Of a DNA stretch of 64,000 nt, positions 1 to 10,173 are shown in pieces (within the stretch, counting starts at the first letter, position 1; each line of letters starts with the position of its first letter). Both the position numbers and the translations under genes were made by a program. Where the stretch lies: NCBI GenBank assembly GCA_964016885.1, contig OZ024745.1, forward strand, positions 55,239,800-55,303,799, read 5' to 3'. This DNA comes from Eledone cirrhosa (Eukaryota; Mollusca; Cephalopoda; Octopoda; Eledonidae). Under the pieces are notes generated by a model that was not told where the DNA came from, ran no database searches, and saw nothing but the letters and a program-made list of their open reading frames with translations.

Positions 1-515
1 ACAATCGTTTCTGACAGCGAACTGTCACCTTAACAATCTTCCAATTAGAGATGAATGTATACAATTCATAAACGTTGTAACACACTACATCAAAACTTTC
101 GTTTAGGGAACGACGAAATACTCCGACCTATATAATTGTTATCACATAAAAAAATGTTTTAAGAAATTGTTTCTGGTGAAGTACGACGCGTCGTTTTCAA
201 ATTAAGTTCAAGTCTTATTAATGCTACATTTATTGATGAGTAATTCTTAGATTTATTTTTAATTTTATATGATAATATTATTCCACGTATATGATTCACA
301 ATACATATCAAGAATGAGATAGATGTTTACAAAATGGATTAGAACTGTTTACAGGGAGACGTATTTGCAGCAATCAATAGGAATATTTTAAAGTCAAAAT
401 AATCGGTTTACATACGGTACAATTCCAGCAGCTTCAGTAACTAAAAACAGGCACCAGTCATGCGTAAGCACAAATGTATCTATACATATACAGGTTTTCA
501 ACAGAAATGTATATA
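1..515. other. AT-rich sequence, nothing assignable
   Basis: I see no convincing open frame, splice-flanked exon, tRNA-like head or tandem structure here. The sequence is AT-rich and non-repetitive to the eye. Confidence 0.5.
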
Positions 516-567
516 TATATTTAATAAAATAACAGATTAAAGTTTAAGCAAAGAATCGCAGCTTTCT
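516..567. repeat. Short dispersed module, inverted copy at about 2691-2741
   Basis: The stretch contains the words ATAAAATAACAGATTAA and TTTAAGCAAAGAATCGC. Both recur in reverse complement at about 2691-2741 with one or two mismatches. A second pair of matching words lies at 618-650 and about 2896-2935 (GGATTTTAGTCTT in the left copy, inverted on the right). Both modules abut (TA)n arrays. The order of the two modules is the same on both sides although each is inverted, so this is not a simple inverted repeat. Confidence 0.6.
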
Positions 568-643
568 AGGGTTCTTATATATTTGATATATATTTATCCT
601 TATCAAGCCCTCTTTGGATTTTAGTCTTCAAATTTATTATTAT

Positions 644-648
<5 letters not shown>

Positions 649-695
<47 letters not shown>
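649..695. repeat. (TA)n microsatellite
   Basis: Uninterrupted alternating T and A, directly after a module that is repeated near 2.9 kb. Confidence 0.9.
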
Positions 696-697
<2 letters not shown>

Positions 698-699
698 CA

Positions 700-1085
700 C
701 TTCCACTCACTCACTCTCTGCTTCTTCCCTTCTTACTTCCTCCCGTTTGGCCTGTAGTGGGGTCTTTTCCTGCTCACACCTCACTCGCGTCGGACGGTCT
801 GTAGTCTCACGCCCATAAAATCCACACAACTAAAGCTGATCGGACTGCCATGTGCTTGTTTTTTCCTATCTTTGCGTTGCTATCCTTCTATGTTTGTTTA
901 CTTGTCTCGCTCGCTTTACGCGATTTACTTGTCCCAATAGCTGTATTTAACTATTGCTCGCACCAACTGGAGGTATATGATTTTTAAAGCGATGAAATAC
1001 CAATGAAGGTTGGGAAATCACTGATGAAGGACTATTTTTATCATATGTAACCCATGTGCAACCAGGCAGTCTTCTTTCTTCTCAT
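700..1085. other. Non-coding stretch between two TA arrays
   Basis: Bounded on both sides by (TA)n. It holds no open frame of note. CTGATGA occurs at about 1021, but no GAAA follows at a suitable spacing, so I do not count it with the hammerhead-like motifs. It may be a decayed repeat terminus. Confidence 0.35.
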
Positions 1086-1088
1086 GTT

Positions 1089-1118
1089 TTATATATATAT
1101 ATATATATATATACATAT
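1089..1118. repeat. (TA)n microsatellite flanking a fold-back
   Basis: The TA tract immediately precedes the outer left arm of the fold-back at 1119-2460. Confidence 0.85.
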
Positions 1119-2460
1119 AGGAACAAGTATGACCCCGACGACAGAGCTCAAGCCGTTTCGACGGCTATTCCTGCACTAAATAAGAATTTTTAGCCTGGTA
1201 AATAAATAGCCGAACTTCTCAGGGGGTATTTCCTTATATGGGAAAATAGTAATTGTCAAGAGGACTGGTAAAAAATTTGGTGTAAAGACAGATAAATCTA
1301 TCATGGCATTTGGTGGGAGGTAGGGGTGGTTGAACTTGCAGGTAGAACAAAGAGGGAGTGGGGGAAACCTAGTCAAGCGTTGAAAGTGAAATCTATACAG
1401 CAGATTCTAAGGATAATGTATAAAAGGTTAAAAAAGTGTACTGGAGAAGAGGAGGGTGTGGAGTTGAAAGAATAGGTAAATCGAAAGGGAGCAAAAAAAA
1501 AACCCATTAAAAGAATAAGGAAATAAATATATAAAAACAATTTCTGGTTACTACTCCATTTCTACAATCACCAAATTTCTCATTGGTATTGCTAAGCTCT
1601 AGAAAAGTTTAATAGGTGCAGAATGGTAAAAATACTAAATACGAGATTGTAGTGAACATTTTTTATAAAGCCGGCTTTACAGGGATCTAACACCACTGCT
1701 ATACATAGTTAGTAATCAGCCAATACTATTTTACAATGACAGGTTAATAAGTTGAGAACGAAAATACTAAAGTACTACTACAGAGATACTAATACAAAAT
1801 ATTAATACAAAAATACTATTACAAAAATACTAATTAAAAAATACTATATCCCCCCCCCCCCCATCTGTTCCTAGTCCTTCCACCCCAAATCTCCTTCCTC
1901 AGTCTTTTTTTCACCTTTCGGCTACCCAGATACAGCCTATCGGTCCTCTGTAGCCTCAGTACCCCCTCCTCCCTAATTTTAAGATAGCATTTGCCGATTA
2001 CGCTTTTTATAGCAGATGTGTTTTTGTATTAATATGTTGTATTAGTATCTCTGTAGTAGTCTTTTAGTATTTTCGTTTTTTTTTTACTCCCTTTCGATTT
2101 ACCTATTCTTTCAACCCCCTCCTCTTCTCCAGTACACTTTTTTCGACCTTTTATACATTATCCTTAGAATCTGCTGTATAGATAGATTTCACCTTCAACG
2201 CTTGACTAGGTTTTTACCCACAACCTCTTTGTTCTACCGGCAAGTTCAGCCACCCTTACCTCCCACCAAATGCCATGATAGATTTATCTGTCTTTACAAC
2301 AAATTTTTGACCAATCCTCTTAACAATTACTATCTTTCCATATAAGGAAATACCCCCTGAGAAGTTCGGCTATTTATTTACCAGACTAAAAATTCTTATT
2401 TAGTCCAGAAATAGTCGTCAAAACGGCTTGAGCTCTACCGTCGGGGTCATTCTTGTTCCT
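1119..2460. mobile_element. Fold-back repeat with nested inverted arms
   Basis: Outer arms at about 1119-1502 and 2077-2460 are reverse complements over about 380 bp with modest divergence. For example, GGAACAAGTATGACCCCGAC on the left matches the inverted GTCGGGGTCATTCTTGTTCC on the right. A second inverted pair lies inside, at about 1757-1815 and 2010-2070. The left arm set is split by about 255 bp of unrelated sequence (1503-1756) that has no counterpart on the right, suggesting an insertion on the left or a deletion on the right. A C-run sits near the centre (1851-1862). No protein is encoded. It may be a non-autonomous, PLE-related fold-back; its right outer side continues into a module found in two other places and then into (TA)n. 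Confidence 0.8.
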
Positions 2461-2537
2461 ATTACCCACTCTACTACCCTAAGTATTAGTACTTTGGTGC
2501 GTTATGGTCCATCTGGTTCCTTACCACAATTCCTTAG
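2425..2537 (+). repeat. Dispersed module, copy 1 of 3
   Basis: It begins near CGGCTTGAGCTC and carries CCACTCTACTACCCTAAGTA and GGTGCGTTATGGTCCA before running into (TA)n. The same order of words, and the same run-in to (TA)n, occurs at 9477-9591 (+) and, inverted and shorter, at 39575-39667 (-). It has no coding capacity. The constant join to TA arrays suggests the end of an element that inserts at, or carries, TA repeats. Confidence 0.8.
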
Positions 2538-3184
<647 letters not shown>

Positions 3185-3228
3185 GAACTGGTTACACAAC
3201 AGTAAGTTCATCATACCGAGAACAATTG

Positions 3229-3250
3229 TTTCACCTTAGCGGATCCTCAG
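3229..3250 (-). ncRNA. Hammerhead-like core in PLE 3' region
   Basis: On the minus strand the order is CTGAGGA, then TCCGCTAAGGT, then GAAA followed by C. CTGANGA and GAAA are the two conserved boxes of the hammerhead core. The intervening stretch pairs only weakly, so this copy alone would not be convincing. It is listed because the same boxes recur in other PLE-like termini in the window. Confidence 0.35.
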
Positions 3251-3499
3251 CTCGTAATGGACATGGTTATAAGGAACAGGAAGGACAACCGTACGAACGC
3301 GCATGCGCAGAAACGACCACTTCCCTCATGCAATACTAAATTGCGTGCGAGGGGTGTAAGGGCGATAACTGCGAAAGTCCGAAAGATTCAAGTTGATATG
3401 AAAATTAGGATGTTGTTGTAATTCACTCCAGAGCTTTATAGTTATGTAAGAGGTGTTTCCAGACGTGTGGACAACGTGTGGAGAATTCATTTCTTGCGT

Positions 3500-3730
3500 T
3501 TAGGCAATGGCTTTTGTTTTATTTGTTCGTTCATCAATACATAGTCCACACGACGGATTGCCCCTTGCATATGGCTTGGACTTAGTGATGGCTTTCCATC
3601 GAATGGAATCGTCTATACTTGAGTCCTTGAGAGACCATAAGTGGTTCGCGAGTTTCGTGGTCGACTGGTGAATAAGGAAGCGTTCTTTAAATCGGCCCTC
3701 CGCTGTACCCACATAGGATTTGACCTACTG
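3500..3730 (-). pseudogene. PLE GIY-YIG endonuclease C-terminal fragment
   Basis: The open stretch reads YVGTAEGRFKER, then LANHLWSLKD, then SIRWKAI, then a CGLC motif. This matches the YxG half of a GIY-YIG nuclease with the downstream WxLK and CxLC signatures of PLE C-termini. The upstream VVYEA half of the domain can be read in the same direction just before it, but after an in-frame stop. The copy is a broken remnant. Confidence 0.75.
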
Positions 3731-4590
3731 TGGTTGATTTGGTCGGTTGGAAGTGACCACAGCTTCATAAACTACAGCGGGTGTGTTGCATTGCTGTTGA
3801 AGGTGACAAACTTCGGGCTGACGGCAAGAGCACCCTGGTGGGGTGTTGCTCTTAGGGCTGTTGGTGATGTGCACCTTCATGTTCTTAGCGCAGGAGTATC
3901 CTAGTTTTACTTGGTGCCGGTAAAGATGGAGTGGTATTTATGACCTATGGGAAAGGGTCTATCTAAGAGGGCTAGAAATGTTTTGCCTACATTGGTTTTA
4001 ACGTTGAATGAGAATGAAGGAGAGAACCAGATAGTTTGTCTATTGTTACGCTTTGTTTTCTTATTACTGTTGTTGTTAGTGGGAGAGTAAATGATAGGTT
4101 TCGAGAAGCCGCTGTTAGCTAACGCCGTGTTACAGTAGGGTGACGCTCTGTCAAAGATAGCCTTATTAGAAGGGACGTTTGAGATTCTAGTACTGATATT
4201 ATTTACGAAGTTTCTAAAAACAGTGGGAGCGTGGTATGAGTCCTTGTGAATGTAATTGAGTTTTTCGTTAAGCTTATGGAAGTGTCTGCAGGTGTGTTGC
4301 GAAGTTCTAAAATAATGTCTAAGAAATCTACGCTAGCGAGGTTGGTAGCTACTATTATCCCAAGTCCTAACTCATTGAAGGTAGAAGCTAAGTCTTTTTT
4401 AAACCGATCGAGGTCGTGACCACTTTTATGGCTCGATAAGATCAGACCATCGTAGCGAAGTGGAAGTCCGGGAATCTAACACGTAATATGTTTGAAATAA
4501 ATAGGCCAACCAAGTCGCATACGTCAGCACTGTCAGACGATCCCATGGAGACGTCGAACAGGTCTGAAGTTGTTGACTTATTTGCCCGGG

Positions 4591-4878
4591 CTACTCCGTT
4601 GTTGAAGGGGAGAGTTTTCGGCGGTTAGCGATGATTTCCCTTTCTAAACCATGGACGATAGTGTAAGTGGTAGCAAAGTCCAACGTTTTGTTTAACAGCG
4701 TCTCTGAAATCGATGGGTAACAATCAACAATGTCAAACTGTGTGAACTTCGCCTTTTTGGATTTGAAGGAGTTGAAGCAGTTAATTACGAAGACGGTGTT
4801 CTCCCACTGGGGCAGGTTGGACTTGGTCCGAATGGTCTTAACTATGTTTCTAAGTATGGCCTTACTGACTAGTCCCAT
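4591..4878 (-). pseudogene. PLE reverse transcriptase fragment
   Basis: A 95-residue open stretch contains the RT motif A segment FDIVDCYPSIS, with the catalytic Asp in FDIVD, preceded by QWENTVFVINCFN and followed by LLNKTLDFA. These words are typical of PLE reverse transcriptases. The stretch covers only the palm region around motif A. The motif C (YxDD) region downstream is not in an open frame. The 5' portion is missing because the element is cut at about 4914. Confidence 0.75.
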
Positions 4879-4927
4879 ATCTGTGCGTGCCGAGTTTAAT
4901 ATTCCACATGTGGGGTTAGAAGTAAAG

Positions 4928-5172
<245 letters not shown>

Positions 5173-7080
5173 CCAGGGTGTGTAACTTGGAGATACTGAG
5201 ATGGGCAATTGCAGACACCCCAGGCTGAACAGATTTTCCGCACAAAAATTCGGGGGAAGTCCGCGCACTAACCATGCCCCACCATAATAATAACCATCTC
5301 TTCCCCGTCTCACCATCGCCCATCTCAGCGAATTTATTTATTGAATTTATTTTATTGCATTGCATGTAATCATTTGTAAGCCCATATTTTGTATATCATG
5401 CCGAATACATCACCCCCACCAAAAAATCACATCGCCATACACCCCTCATCCTTGCAGCATTGTGCTCTATCTGCCCTCTCTGTCAGGTTTTTACCTTGCA
5501 AACCATAGTGACATCTGATCCTGTAAATACAATGTCGATCATATCACCCCATCGCCACCACGACAACAACACACATCGTCATATGTCTACCATCCATACC
5601 CGCAATCTTATCCGCCCATGCTCCCTCTGTCTACCCTAACCTACAACTCCACGCTAAATTCGAACCTGTAAATGTATTGTCGCACACACCACCGCCGCCA
5701 CCACTAGATACATCCACATACTTCAACAATCATTAACAAAATTAACATAATTAACATCATCAACACATATCCTCCCTCACTCCCAGATCGACTGTGTTAT
5801 ATCCGCCCCCCGTCTGCCTTACCCTGTAAGCCACCGTAACTTCTGATCATATAATCATTTTGTCGAACATATCACCCCAGCACCATCACCACCACCATGA
5901 CCACATCACACATCGCTATACGTCCATAAACTCTTTTCCTCCGCGTTCCCTATGTCACCTTTTAACCTGTAACCCACCATACTATTCGATCCTGTATATT
6001 TTTGTCGCTCACAACTCCACCACCACCACCACCACAAGTCACAACTCCATACTTCATCAACACCGCCAACACATACATCCCCTCTCGAACCAACGCAAGT
6101 GTGTGTGTCTGTGTGTAAGTAGTTTTTACATATACGTGCGTATACATATGCGTGCGTGTATGCACATGTATATGTGTATATATATATGTATGTATGTGTA
6201 TATATGCATGCATGTGTATGTGTGTGTGAGTGTATGTGTATGTGTATGTTTATGTATACATGTGTGTACGTGTAAGTGCGCATATCCGTATGTGTGTATG
6301 TGTGTAGGTATGTGTATGTCTATATGTATAACACCATCTCCATTGGCTCTCACCTTCCATCCATCTTTGTCCTACGCCACCCCCACCGATACTCCCCCAC
6401 TCTCCCTATATATATCCAGACCTGCGCATGCACATACATGTGTGTATATATGCATATGGATATATTTGTGTATGTGGATATGTGTGGGCGCGGGCGTGTG
6501 TGTAGGTGTGTTCGTGTGTGTATATCTATCAATGTATATGCGCATGTATACATATATGTATATGTATACAACGTATTTGTCAGACTAAGAGTGTCTCGGT
6601 ATGTATCTCCCCAAGGACTCGACACCACCAACACATCCACCACAAACGCCACTACCATAAACAACAACACCACAACCACACCCCACACACTCAACCCGTC
6701 TTACGATAACCCACTAACCTCATACCACAGCCCATCCCAGCCAGCGACCGTCACCAACATCTCATCATCACCTCCATCTCCATATACACTACAGGCAAAA
6801 ACCTTCCCGCCACCACCACCCCACAGCCCATCACAGCCAGCAACGTCACCAACATCTCATCATCACATCCATCCCCATATACACTACAGGCAAAAGCCAT
6901 CCCGCCACCACCACCCCACAGCCCTTCACAGCCAGCAACGTCACCAACATCTCATCATCACATCCACCCAACATACACTACAGGCCAGTACATCCCTTTG
7001 ATCCTTCCCACCAATCAAAACAACTCATATTGTCAAAATCTTGTAATACTGGCTTTACCACATAGCATGTATTTCATTTT
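5173..7080. other. Low-complexity CCA/CAT- and TGTG-rich DNA
   Basis: Long stretches are rich in CAC, CAT and CCA triplets (about 5400-6100 and 6600-7000), and 6100-6560 is TGTG/TATG-rich. Open frames of 100-240 codons on both strands come from this bias (His/Thr/Pro- or Val/Cys/Tyr-rich) and show no domain. It could be the untranslated part of a repeat, since the next recognisable sequence (7259-7388) is a PLE-type terminal module. Confidence 0.5.
6725..7000 (+). repeat. Three-copy tandem repeat, period about 95 bp
   Basis: CCACAGCCCATCCCAGCCAG at 6725 recurs with small changes at 6821 and 6916, giving spacings of 96 and 95 bp. Each unit contains GTCACCAACATCTCATCATC and ATACACTACAGGC. The period is not a multiple of three, so each unit is read in a different frame, which argues against a protein repeat. 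Confidence 0.8.
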
Positions 7081-7258
7081 CTTATAGTATTTTAAAGGGT
7101 CGCCCGCCGATTATTGAGTCGGGTAGGATCGATACAGATCGAACCTTGAGGTGATCAGTGGCGAAACGCGCGTCACCTACCAATAAATGCAATGAAGGAG
7201 TAATTCAATCGTCCTTGTTATCTAGGAGATTCCAACCAGAATGGTTGCATTTTTTAAG

Positions 7259-7388
7259 GGTATATCAATATTTATTTATAAAACTAACCTATATTATATT
7301 TTATCTGATGAAAGCGCACCATAGTTTGGTCTGGTGGCCCTTGAAATATGTATAATGAAATAAATATGGTTTTATAAATATAGTTTCC
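7259..7388 (+). repeat. PLE-type terminal module, solo copy
   Basis: This 130-bp stretch matches the right arm of the fold-back at 39721-42268 (42155-42268), sharing TTTTATCTGATGAAA, CCCTTGAAATAT and ATGGTTTTATAAATATAGTT. It carries CTGATGA (7305-7311) and GAAA (7343-7346). It stands alone here with no inverted partner nearby. Confidence 0.75.
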
Positions 7389-7498
7389 ATTTGTTAATAT
7401 ATTGTATATTTACTCCAATAATTTGTTGTGTGCTTTATATCAGTTATAAAAATATGTTGCTTGTTGTATCCCAACAAATTAAATATATCCTCTACATA

Positions 7499-7520
7499 TA
7501 TATATATATATATATATATA

Positions 7521-7604
<84 letters not shown>

Positions 7605-7612
7605 GCGTGCGG
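7499..7612. repeat. (TA)n then (GT)n microsatellite
   Basis: A short TA tract is followed by about 80 bp of GT dinucleotides, degenerating to GTGC near 7600. Confidence 0.95.
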
Positions 7613-7639
7613 TGTGTGTGTATAAAATCTCCGAAGGTG

Positions 7640-8460
7640 TAAAACAGTAAAAAGTAAAACACTGCTCAAACAGTCATGTTATATTTTTTATATTATGTTA
7701 TATTTTTATATTCGTACACGGAACAAATGTGTTCCCTAAGATTTCAAGATTGTAAGGTAATCAAAAGTGCGACATAATTTGTAGGCGCTAGGACAAAATA
7801 ATACATATATTAGTAAAACTAGAGGAAGTACCGAAATCGCGGTGGTTTCTGGTATTTCACTCATCACACTATTTGAAGTGATGAATCTATTCCTACTGTG
7901 GTTAACTTGTTTTTTACACTTTATATAGATTTCATGATCACATACTTTAGGTGAAGGGGTAATTAATGGAATTACTTACCGTGGTGTGTTATATAGTTGA
8001 AAAGGATTTATTAGTAATGTCTTATATCAAACATAAACTGTTAAATATAATACGTCCTTACTTTCAACGAACTTTGTATTCGTCTCTGTGTTAATGCGAA
8101 TTATCAAACACTCTCCCAGACACGTACACAAGAGGAAACCATATCTACTTGAAGTAGTAATATATTTCATTAAAATCTAAGGCATTTATATATTAACGAG
8201 TTAAGTCAAATTATATAAGTGCATTCAAAATAAAAGAAATTGTATTTATTTATGTATACATGTGACATATATATGCGCATATGAAACAAAGAAAAACAAA
8301 GAAATATATACGAACCATTAGAAGTGAATAATCATACGTACATACATAAAGCATACATATATACATACTTACGTATAGCACAGAGCATATGTGAATAAAC
8401 ACACATGCACTGTGTTGTATTCTGACAGTATTGTGTTAGCTCAATGTACAAGAACAGAGC
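7640..8460. other. No assignable feature
   Basis: AT-rich sequence without open frames, tandem structure or recognisable repeat ends. Confidence 0.5.
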
Positions 8461-8464
8461 TGTT

Positions 8465-9311
8465 ATATGTAAAAGAAACCAAAGAACGCTTACATACCCA
8501 AACAGTTTTTATTTGCTTACAATGTTTCATCCATACCGTTTGGTAAGAATACTCAGAGCTCAATAAACACAGTGCTGAGTATAAGCTCCACCAAGCTTAT
8601 TCACACGAAGAATCGGAATACAATAGAGGGCAAAGATAGGGAGATAGGAGATGGCGAACAAGGAGGGGGTACATGTTGAGGTTGTTAAGCACCACAGCTA
8701 AATGCTAGGGCACAAGCAGATTTTACAAGAGGCAGATACAATTGATGGCACACAAAAGCAAAACATACGGGCAATTGTTAAAACATGATAAAAAAAAAAT
8801 AATAATAACATAAAAGGAAGATAATATAAAGAGATAAAAAGTAAATAGAGGGTAAACAATTTTTTTTTTAAATGTTTAAAAGGAAAGAAATTAAAAAAAA
8901 TGTTTTATGCACATAAAAAAACCAGAGGAATGTAAGCGCTGGTCCCTAATATAAACGAGTGAATAGGAACTCCGTAACCTATAGTTATATATTATTTTTT
9001 TTTATTATGTTTTAACCATTGCTTGTATTTTTTGTTTTGTGTGCATCTTGTAAAATCTGCTTGTGCCCTAGCATTTAGCTGTGGTGCTTAACAACCCCAA
9101 CATGTACCCCCTCCTTGTTCGCCATCTACTATCTCCCTATCTTTGCCCTATACTGTATTCCGATTGTTCGTGTGACTAAGCTTGGTGGAGCTTATACTCA
9201 GCACTGTGTTTATTAATCTCTGAGGAAACCTACCAAACGGTATGGATGAAACATTGTAAGCAAATAAAAACTGTTTGAGTATGTAAGCGTTCTTTGGTTT
9301 CTTTTACATAT
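8465..9311. mobile_element. Fold-back element with arms of about 340 bp
   Basis: Arms at about 8465-8812 and 8983-9311 are inverted relative to each other. Shared words include AAAAGAAACCAAAGAACGC (left) with its inverse on the right, and GCACAAGCAGATTTTACAAG with its inverse near 9048-9067. The centre (about 8813-8982) is A-rich. The right arm holds a hammerhead-like core at 9220-9251; the matching part of the left arm has lost the second box position (CTGAGTA). No protein is encoded, so it is non-autonomous. Confidence 0.8.
9220..9251 (+). ncRNA. Hammerhead-like core in fold-back arm
   Basis: The order is CTGAGGA, AACCTACCAAACGGTATGGAT, GAAA. The middle can fold as a short stem (CCTACC with GGTATGG, one irregularity) closed by AAAC. 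This is the box-stem-box order of a hammerhead core. The flanking helices were not resolved by eye. Confidence 0.45.
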
Positions 9312-9339
9312 CGTATACATATATACATACATACACACA

Positions 9340-9386
9340 CACACACACATATATATATATATTTATATTTATATATATATATATAT
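9340..9386. repeat. CA-rich then (TA)n tract
   Basis: A CACACA run near 9334-9348 passes into TATATAT with TTTA interruptions, ending at the start of the hairpin at 9387. Confidence 0.85.
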
Positions 9387-9591
9387 AGGAACGAGTAGGA
9401 ACCGACGGCTGAGCTCAAGCCGTTTCGACAGCTAATTCTGGACTATTCATTTAGTCCAGAATAAGCCGTCGAAACGGCTTGAGCTCAGCCGTCGGGGTCC
9501 TACTCGTTCCTACTACCCACTCTACTACCCTAAGTATTGAGTACTTTGGTGCGTTATGGTCCACCTGGTTCCTTACCACATTTCCTTCGTT
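9387..9591. repeat. Tight hairpin fused to dispersed module copy 2
   Basis: 9387-9450 and 9451-9515 form a near-perfect inverted repeat with almost no spacer; GGCTGAGCTCAAGCCGTTTC on the left is mirrored by GAAACGGCTTGAGCTCAGCC on the right. From 9477 the sequence continues as the module also found at 2425-2537 (+) and 39575-39667 (-), and runs into (TA)n at 9592. Confidence 0.85.
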
Positions 9592-9616
9592 ATATATATA
9601 TATATATATATATATA
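9592..9616. repeat. (TA)n at the 3' boundary of PLE copy 1
   Basis: The TA tract separates the dispersed module from the 3' end of PLE copy 1 (minus). Confidence 0.85.
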
Positions 9617-9878
9617 GTTTTGCGAGGTTTTTTATATGAAATCGTGTGTCGAAACAGATATTGTTATATTTGGGGAGGGTCATATTTGCGTAATATTGCC
9701 AGAATTAATAACAGAACACACTCACTGTTTGGTTGGTTTTCGCTTCTCGCTGTCTTTTATATGTATATATCTGCGATCTAACTTATTCGGTCCTCAATGT
9801 TGCCATTGACTGACCGGCGGTCAAAAATAATACAGATACAATATAGACAAACACATATATATATAGTTTACATAAATC

Positions 9879-9906
9879 TTTCGTTGCACATCTGCAACAT
9901 CGTCAG
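9879..9906 (-). ncRNA. Hammerhead-like core in PLE copy 1 3' region
   Basis: The minus strand reads CTGACGA, then TGTTGCAGATGTGCAAC, then GAAA. The middle forms a clean stem, GTTGC with GCAAC around AGATGT. It lies downstream of the stop of the RT frame, as expected for a ribozyme in a PLE terminal region. Identical copies are at 57819-57846 (-) and 61753-61780 (+). The cleavage-side helices need folding software. Confidence 0.5.
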
Positions 9907-10173
9907 TGGTGTTATATTCATTGTTCCTCCTGTTGTGTTGTATGTCTACGCCATTTTTTTGTTCAGTCTGTCTATATATTTATTTATTTATTTGTTTGTT
10001 TATCTTATTTTATTTTGTCTTCTTTGCGCATGCGTTTGCGTGTGTGTATAGTGTTATGTGTGATGTGTGACTAGTGTGTATAGTGTTGTGTCTGCTGGGT
10101 GACTAGTGTGTGTTTATGTGCTTGTGTATGTATTTATTTATCTTATTTTATTTAATTTAATTTACTTATTTAT

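Larger units (their letters stand above)
3185..4914 (-). mobile_element. Decayed Penelope-like element (CPLN/CGLC-type), minus strand
   Basis: Read on the minus strand, an RT fragment (4878-4591) is followed by broken sequence and then by a GIY-YIG-type endonuclease fragment (about 3730-3500), the domain order of endonuclease-bearing Penelope-like elements. The 5' side is cut at about 4914, where it meets (CT)n then (TA)n. The 3' side ends at about 3185 in (TA)n. The frame between the two domains carries many stops and shifts, so the copy is dead. It differs strongly from the PLE at 9.6-12.4 kb, so at least two PLE lineages occur in the window. Confidence 0.75.

Noticed and set aside
5860..7001. 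His/Pro/Thr-rich and Val/Cys-rich frames of 120-240 codons
   Set aside because: Compositional artefact of CAC/CAT/TGTG-rich DNA. The internal 95-bp repeat changes frame at each unit, which a protein repeat would not.
7135..7180. GAGGTGATCAGTGGCGAAACG as a hammerhead-like core
   Set aside because: The first box does not match CTGANGA and only GAAAC is shared. Not counted.
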